Part shown: positions 32,046 through 37,222 of the stretch, one piece after another
Position numbering within the stretch: the stretch's first letter is position 1
Layout: each line of letters begins with the position of its first letter
Assembly (NCBI GenBank): GCA_025362655.1
Contig: JANYFM010000021.1
Span: 1-37,222, forward strand
Source of the DNA: Hyphomicrobiales bacterium
Lineage (GTDB): Bacteria; Pseudomonadota; Alphaproteobacteria; Rhizobiales; Beijerinckiaceae
Length of the DNA: 37,222 nucleotides
Reading direction: 5' to 3'
The notes under the pieces: model-generated
What the model was told of the DNA's origin: nothing
Seen by the model: the letters and a program-made list of their open reading frames with translations, nothing else
The model's database searches: none
Position numbers and translations under genes: made by a program

Positions 32046-33007
32046 CGCAGCAGCCCGTAGTCGCGCGCGCTGTCCGCCTGCTGGTGGAAGCGCAGCTTTT
32101 TTAGATATTCCAGCGGGTCTTTGGGTTTCACCAGCGCGCCCTCCGGCTTGTTGAGCCAGTCGACAAGGCGGGTCAGAAGAAAGCGCAGCGCCGCGCCGCG
32201 CGCCAGAACCGGCAGCGCCGCCGTCTCCGCATCGCCGAGGCGGCGCACACGCTCGTATCCGTTGATCAGCGCCATTCCCTTGGTGATATTGAAAGACGCG
32301 TCCGGTTCAAAGCACCAAGCGTTCAGGCAGATCGCGACATCGTAAGCCAGAAAATCCGTGCAGGCGAAATAAAAATCGATCAGGCCGGAGAGTTTTCCCG
32401 CGAGGAAAAACACATTGTCGGGAAATAAATCCGCGTGGATAATTCCCGCCGGCAGGTCCTTCGGCCAGATTTGGTAGAGCGAGGCGATCTCCTCCGCGAT
32501 GGTGACGGCGAGGCCCGGCAGCACCTCGTCCGCGCGCGCCTCGGCGCTGCGAAACAGCGGCAGCCAGCCGCGGAACGACAGGGTGTTCTCCCGCGTGGCG
32601 CCATAGCCGGCGCCCGCCTTGTGAAGGTTGCCGAGGGCCTCGCCGACCATGCCGCAATGGCGGGCGTCCGGCCGGCGCGCTGACAAGCCGTCGAGAAACG
32701 TCACAATGACAGCCGGCCTGTCCGCCAGCCGGCCGAGCGCCTGGCCGCGGCTGTTTTTCACCGGCTGCGGGCAAGTGACGCCATGCGCGCTCAGATGCTC
32801 CAGCAGGCCCAGAAAAAACGGCAGGTCCGCCTCGTTCACGCGCTTCTCGTACAGGGTCAGGATGAAATAGCCCGCCCCCGTGTGAAGCAGATAGTTCGAG
32901 TTCTCGACGCCTTCGGCGATGCCTTTGAACGACAACACGGCTCCGATGTCATAGGACGCGACGAAGGCTTCCAGCTCCTCGTCCGCGACTTCTGTGTAAA
33001 CGGCCAT
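32042..33007 (-). CDS. thrB: Homoserine kinase (ThrB2-type, APH fold)
   Basis: [71 protein letters not shown]. 4-bp overlap with rnhA. Confidence 0.94.
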   Translation of the reverse strand: MAVYTEVADEELEAFVASYDIGAVLSFKGIAEGVENSNYLLHTGAGYFILTLYEKRVNEADLPFFLGLLEHLSAHGVTCPQPVKNSRGQALGRLADRPAVIVTFLDGLSARRPDARHCGMVGEALGNLHKAGAGYGATRENTLSFRGWLPLFRSAEARADEVLPGLAVTIAEEIASLYQIWPKDLPAGIIHADLFPDNVFFLAGKLSGLIDFYFACTDFLAYDVAICLNAWCFEPDASFNITKGMALINGYERVRRLGDAETAALPVLARGAALRFLLTRLVDWLNKPEGALVKPKDPLEYLKKLRFHQQADSARDYGLLR

Positions 33008-33095
33008 GCGAATCGATCCGGCGCGGCGCATCGTTTGCGCTCTGATTCGACCGTGTTAAAGGAATTTTCCCGAAAGTGGAATCCGGACCCAGCCA

Positions 33096-33998
33096 ATGCT
33101 CGCCGCAGTCCCGCCCTGGCTCTGGGTGCTGTTCACCGTCATCGCCGCGGCCGCGCAGACGGCGCGCAATGCCATGCAGCGCGAACTCGTCGGCAAGGTC
33201 GGCACGGCGGGCGCGACCTATGTCCGCTTTCTCTTCGGCCTGCCTTTCGCCCTGATTTTCCTCGCCGCGCAGCGCTATGCGACGGGCGTTGAAATGCCGG
33301 TTCCGGGCGCCGCCGCGCTGGCCTGGTGCGCGCTCGGCGCCGGCGCGCAGGTGATCGCCACGGCGCTGATGCTCATGGCGATGAAGGGGCGCTCCTTCGT
33401 CGTCGCCATCGCTTTCACCAAGACAGAACCGGTGCTGGTGGCGCTGTTCAGCATTGTTTTTCTGAACGAGACGCCCTCGCCGATGGTGGCGCTCGCCATC
33501 GCCGTCGCCACCGCCGGCGTGCTCATCATGTCGGCGCCGCGCGGCGCGGATGCCTCGCTTGGACTGAAGCCGGCGCTGACCGGCCTTGCCTCGGCGGCCT
33601 TTTTCGGCCTGTCGGCGACGGGTTACCGCGGGACGATCCTGGCGCTGCCCTCGCCCTCTTTCCTGATGCAGGCGACGACGGTTCTGGCGATGGGGCTCGC
33701 CCTGCAATGCCTCATCATCGTGCTCTGGCTGCTGGCGCGCGACCGCGCCTTGCTGGCGCAAATTATCAGCAATTGGCGGCCCTCGCTGCTGGCCGGCTTC
33801 ATGGGCGCCTTCGCCTCGCAGTTCTGGTATCTGGGCTTCGCCATATCGACGCCGGCCAAGGTGCGCACGCTGGCGCTGGTGGAAGTGCCCTTCGCGCAGA
33901 TTGTATCGCGCGGCATGTTCAAGCAGGGCATGAAGCCGGGCGAGTATTTGGGAATCGCGCTGATTATTGCAGGCGTGGTTTTGCTGTTGGCTGGCTGA
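33096..33998 (+). CDS. EamA/DMT-family transporter
   Basis: Multiple hydrophobic segments; VVAIAFTKTEPVLVALFSIVFLNETPSPMVALAIAVATAGV and C-terminal second EamA repeat. Confidence 0.87.
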   Translation: MLAAVPPWLWVLFTVIAAAAQTARNAMQRELVGKVGTAGATYVRFLFGLPFALIFLAAQRYATGVEMPVPGAAALAWCALGAGAQVIATALMLMAMKGRSFVVAIAFTKTEPVLVALFSIVFLNETPSPMVALAIAVATAGVLIMSAPRGADASLGLKPALTGLASAAFFGLSATGYRGTILALPSPSFLMQATTVLAMGLALQCLIIVLWLLARDRALLAQIISNWRPSLLAGFMGAFASQFWYLGFAISTPAKVRTLALVEVPFAQIVSRGMFKQGMKPGEYLGIALIIAGVVLLLAG

Positions 33999-34007
33999 GG
34001 CCGCTGT

Positions 34008-34964
34008 TCAAGCGTTTTCCCGCAGCGCGCGGGGCAGCGGAAAGAACATGTTTTCCTCAGCCGTCATCACGCTCTCCACCGTCACTTCGAAGCGTTGGCG
34101 GAACGCCTCGATCAATTCATCGACGAGAATTTCCGGGGCCGAGGCGCCCGCCGTGATGGCAATGGAGCGCAGCCCCTCAAACGCCGGGAAATCAATATCC
34201 GCGGCGCGGAGCACCAGCCGCGCATAGGGGCATCCCGCGCGCTCGGCGGTCTCCTTTAGCCGCTGGGAATTCGATGAATTCGGCGAGCCCACCACCAGCA
34301 CCGCGCCGACGCGCGGCGCGACGGCTTTCACCGCCTCCTGGCGGTTCGTTGTGGCGTAGCAGATATCCTCGCGCGGCGGGCCCGCGATGCCGGGAAAGCG
34401 CGCCGTGAGCGCGGCGATGATATCGCGCGTGTCATCGACAGAGAGCGTCGTTTGCGTGGCATAGGCCAGTTTTTCAGGATCAGCCGGCGCAAGCCCTGCG
34501 ACATCGGCCGCGGTCTCCACCAGCAGCACGGCGCCGTCAGGCAATTGCCCGACGGTGCCCTCGACCTCGGGATGCCCGGCATGGCCGATGAGAATAATCC
34601 TGCGCCCGCGTTTGTGATGAATGGCGCATTCGCGGTGCACTTTGGTCACCAGCGGACAGGTCGCGTCGATCGAAATGAGATGCCGCGCGTTGGCCTCGGC
34701 CGGCACGGATTTCGGCACGCCGTGGGCCGAAAAAATCACCGGAGCGCCCGCCGCCGAGGCTTCATCAAGGCTTTCGATGAATACCGCGCCTTTGGCGCGC
34801 AGCGCGTCCACCACATATTTATTGTGAACGATCTCGTGGCGCACGTAGACCGGCGCTCCGAATTTTTCCAGCGCCCTTTCCACGACATCAATGGCCCGCA
34901 CAACGCCCGCGCAAAAGCCGCGCGGCGCGCAGAGCAGGATATGAAGCGGCGGTTTGGCTGGCAT
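34008..34964 (-). CDS. ispH: 4-hydroxy-3-methylbut-2-enyl diphosphate reductase
   Basis: [81 protein letters not shown]. Confidence 0.96.
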   Translation of the reverse strand: MPAKPPLHILLCAPRGFCAGVVRAIDVVERALEKFGAPVYVRHEIVHNKYVVDALRAKGAVFIESLDEASAAGAPVIFSAHGVPKSVPAEANARHLISIDATCPLVTKVHRECAIHHKRGRRIILIGHAGHPEVEGTVGQLPDGAVLLVETAADVAGLAPADPEKLAYATQTTLSVDDTRDIIAALTARFPGIAGPPREDICYATTNRQEAVKAVAPRVGAVLVVGSPNSSNSQRLKETAERAGCPYARLVLRAADIDFPAFEGLRSIAITAGASAPEILVDELIEAFRQRFEVTVESVMTAEENMFFPLPRALRENA

Positions 34965-35109
34965 TGGGGAGCCCGGCGGCGGAGGAAAACGCGCGCTTGT
35001 AACATGAAATTCCGCAGGCTTGCCGCCCCATCTTGATCCCCCGCGCGGCGCGCCTTAAGTCTGGCGCGGCGCGACGCCGCCCCCAACGGAAATCCCCAAG
35101 AAAATCCTC

Positions 35110-36486
35110 ATGTCCGCGCCTCTCGAGATTGAAGCCCCGGCCGGCGCCGTTTTTACGCGCGGCTCGACGCTGCGCCACGTGCTGGTGATGACCGCCACCG
35201 GCTCGGTCGGCCTGATGGCTATTTTCTGTGTCGAACTGCTGTCGATCCTTTATATTTCGTGGATCGGCGATCCCGCGCTGATGGCCGGCATCGGTTTTGC
35301 GGGACAGGTGATGTTTTTCGCCGTGTCGATCAACATTGGCCTTTCCATCGGCGTCTCCGCGCTGGTGTCGCGCGCGCTTGGCGCGGGGGATCGCGGCGCG
35401 GCGCGGCGTCTCGCCGGGTCGGGACTGCTAACCGCTTTCGCGATATCCTGCTTTGTAACGGCGCTGGCGTTTCCCTGGCGCTATGAACTGCTGAGCGCGC
35501 TCGGCGCGCGCGGCGGATCGCTGGCGGCGGGCGCGCTTTACCTTGATTGGACGCTGCCAACCCTGCCGCTGATGAGCCTTGGGATGGCGCTGGCGGGCCT
35601 GCTTCGCGCCGCGGGCGATGCCAAACGCGCCATGTATGTGACGCTGTTCGGCGCCATCGCCGTGGCGGCGATCGATCCCGTGCTGATCCTCTGGCTGAAA
35701 ATGGGGATCACCGGCGCGGGCATCGCGGTCAACGTTTCGCGTTTCGTCTGGTTTGCCGTGGGCCTGTGGGGCGCCGTTCGCGTCCACGCGATGATCCGCC
35801 GTCCGGCGATGGCGGATTTGAAGGGCGATTTCATGCCGCTGATGCAAATCGCCGGGCCGGCGATCCTGGCCAACCTCGCCGCGCCCGTGGCCATGGCTTA
35901 TGCGCTGAGTGTTATGGCGGGCTTTGGCGAACCGGCGGTCGCCGCTGGAGCCATCATTGACCGGGTGACGCCCGTCGCCTTCGGCGCGCTGTTTGCCATG
36001 TCGGGCGTCGTCGGGCCGATCATCGGACAGAATTTCGGCGCTCGGCTTTTTGGGCGGGTGCGCAGCACGCTGACCCAGTGTTTTGCGCTGTCCGCGGTGT
36101 ATGTCTGCGTGATGTGGCTGTTGCTGCGGGCGGGTTCAGCGCAAATCGTCGCGCTGTTCGGCGCGACGGGGGAAACCGCTGAACTGGTGACATTCTTTTG
36201 CGCCTGGGGCGCGGTGATCTGGGTGTTTCTGGGCTGTCTTTTTGCCGCCAATGCGGCCTTCAACAATCTCAATTACGCGGTTTTGTCGACATTCTTTAAC
36301 TGGGGCCGCGCCACCCTGGGCACTATTCCCTTCGTCTGGCTGGGCGCGCGCCTATACGGGCCGCGCGGCATTATTATGGGCATTGCCGTGGGCGCAGCCG
36401 TCTTTGGGATCGCAGCCATTGTCTGCGCCTACGTGATCACAGCGCGGATCGAAAAAAAAGCGGCGGCTAATCTACCAATCCCGTAG
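35110..36486 (+). CDS. MATE family efflux transporter
   Basis: Multi-TM; VELLSILYISWIGDPALMAGIGFAGQVMFFAVSINIGLSIGVSALVSRALGAGD; GPIIGQNFGA. Confidence 0.9.
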   Translation: MSAPLEIEAPAGAVFTRGSTLRHVLVMTATGSVGLMAIFCVELLSILYISWIGDPALMAGIGFAGQVMFFAVSINIGLSIGVSALVSRALGAGDRGAARRLAGSGLLTAFAISCFVTALAFPWRYELLSALGARGGSLAAGALYLDWTLPTLPLMSLGMALAGLLRAAGDAKRAMYVTLFGAIAVAAIDPVLILWLKMGITGAGIAVNVSRFVWFAVGLWGAVRVHAMIRRPAMADLKGDFMPLMQIAGPAILANLAAPVAMAYALSVMAGFGEPAVAAGAIIDRVTPVAFGALFAMSGVVGPIIGQNFGARLFGRVRSTLTQCFALSAVYVCVMWLLLRAGSAQIVALFGATGETAELVTFFCAWGAVIWVFLGCLFAANAAFNNLNYAVLSTFFNWGRATLGTIPFVWLGARLYGPRGIIMGIAVGAAVFGIAAIVCAYVITARIEKKAAANLPIP

Positions 36487-36544
36487 TTTTGGTTTAAGTA
36501 ATAGGGCGGCCGCACGGGACCGCTGCCGGTTTTTGGAGAGTTTC

Positions 36545-37222
36545 ATGTTAAATCTCAATGATATTATGCAGAACGCCCACAATGGCGGGGGCATTGCGCA
36601 CCTTGCGGAGCAGTTTGATATCACGCCTCAGCAGGCGCAGGCCGCCGTTCAGGCGATACTGCCCTCGCTGTCCATCGGCTTGCAACAGCAGATGGCCGGT
36701 CCCGGCTTTGGCCAGTCTCTCAGCCATTTCGCCAACCGTCAAAACCAAGCCGCTTTCGAGACGCCGGAAGCGGCGCAAAGCGACGACACGGTTGCCTCCG
36801 GGACCGACGTGCTCAATCACTTATTCGGCAACGAGGACGTGACCGGGCAGGTCGCCCAGAACGCCGCCCAGCACACGTCGCTGTCCGCTGATCTGCTCAG
36901 TCAAATGATGCCGGTGGTCGCCGCCATGGTGATGGGCGGACTGTTTAAAGCGATCGCCGCGAAGGGCGGGCTTGGCGGCATTTTCGGCCAGGCCGCCGCT
37001 GCGCCGGCGCCTGCCGCGCCGAATCCCGCGGGCGGCGGCGGCATCGGCGATATCCTGGGGCAAATGACCGGCCCGCGCGCGCCCGCTCCGGCCCCCGCGC
37101 CCGCCAGCGGCGGCGGCATCGGCGATATTTTGGGCCAGCTCACCGGCCAGCGCGCCGCGCCGCAGGCTGCGGCAGCGCAGGCTCCCGGCGGCGGCGGCGG
37201 TCTAGGTGATATCCTCAGCCAG
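36545..37222 (+). CDS. DUF937 domain-containing protein (truncated by window end)
   Basis: My translation from ATG 36545 stays open to the window end: MLNLNDIMQNAHNGGGIAHLAEQFDITPQQAQAAVQAILPSLSIGLQQQM...; absent from the ORF track because it has no stop. Confidence 0.85.
   Translation, partial: MLNLNDIMQNAHNGGGIAHLAEQFDITPQQAQAAVQAILPSLSIGLQQQMAGPGFGQSLSHFANRQNQAAFETPEAAQSDDTVASGTDVLNHLFGNEDVTGQVAQNAAQHTSLSADLLSQMMPVVAAMVMGGLFKAIAAKGGLGGIFGQAAAAPAPAAPNPAGGGGIGDILGQMTGPRAPAPAPAPASGGGIGDILGQLTGQRAAPQAAAAQAPGGGGGLGDILSQ
37031..37222 (+). repeat. In-frame GGGxGDILGQ-type repeats in the DUF937 protein C-terminus
   Basis: GGGGIGDILGQMTGPRAPAP / SGGGIGDILGQLTGQRAAPQ / GGGGGLGDILSQ. Confidence 0.85.

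Overview
This 37.2 kb, GC-rich window looks alphaproteobacterial (Hyphomicrobiales-like, inferred from gene content). It is densely coding. I assign about 33 genes, one of them disrupted, and two are truncated by the window edges. Housekeeping genes: peroxiredoxin, ppdK, dxs, tlyA, a TrmA/RumA-type RNA methyltransferase, rnhB, a CcrM-type adenine methyltransferase, argG, a MoeB/ThiF protein, rnhA, thrB and ispH. Accessory genes: a HigBA-type toxin-antitoxin pair; two orphan Bug/TctC binding proteins; a putative catabolic block at 11.0-18.3 kb (isochorismatase-like hydrolase, NMT1-like protein, FAD monooxygenase, maleate-isomerase-like protein, Tat-type amidohydrolase, MAAI-type GST, FMN reductase); and a second accessory block at 26.2-31.6 kb (luciferase-like monooxygenase, MFS, MoeB, DUF1993, RidA, a second amidohydrolase with an apparent frameshift). 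No rRNA, tRNA, CRISPR array, transposase or phage genes were recognised. The best leads are: the maleate-isomerase-like protein without the canonical cysteines, inside an uncharacterised catabolic block; a perfect GTTC-N7-GTTC LexA-type box on the promoter of a PA0069-type radical SAM gene; a palindrome read through at the 5' end of ccrM; small tandem duplications at gene termini (triple stop of the peroxiredoxin gene, duplicated start of ppdK); a double-hairpin element with imperfect terminal inverted repeats at about 1.1-1.23 kb; and a frameshifted amidohydrolase paralog.
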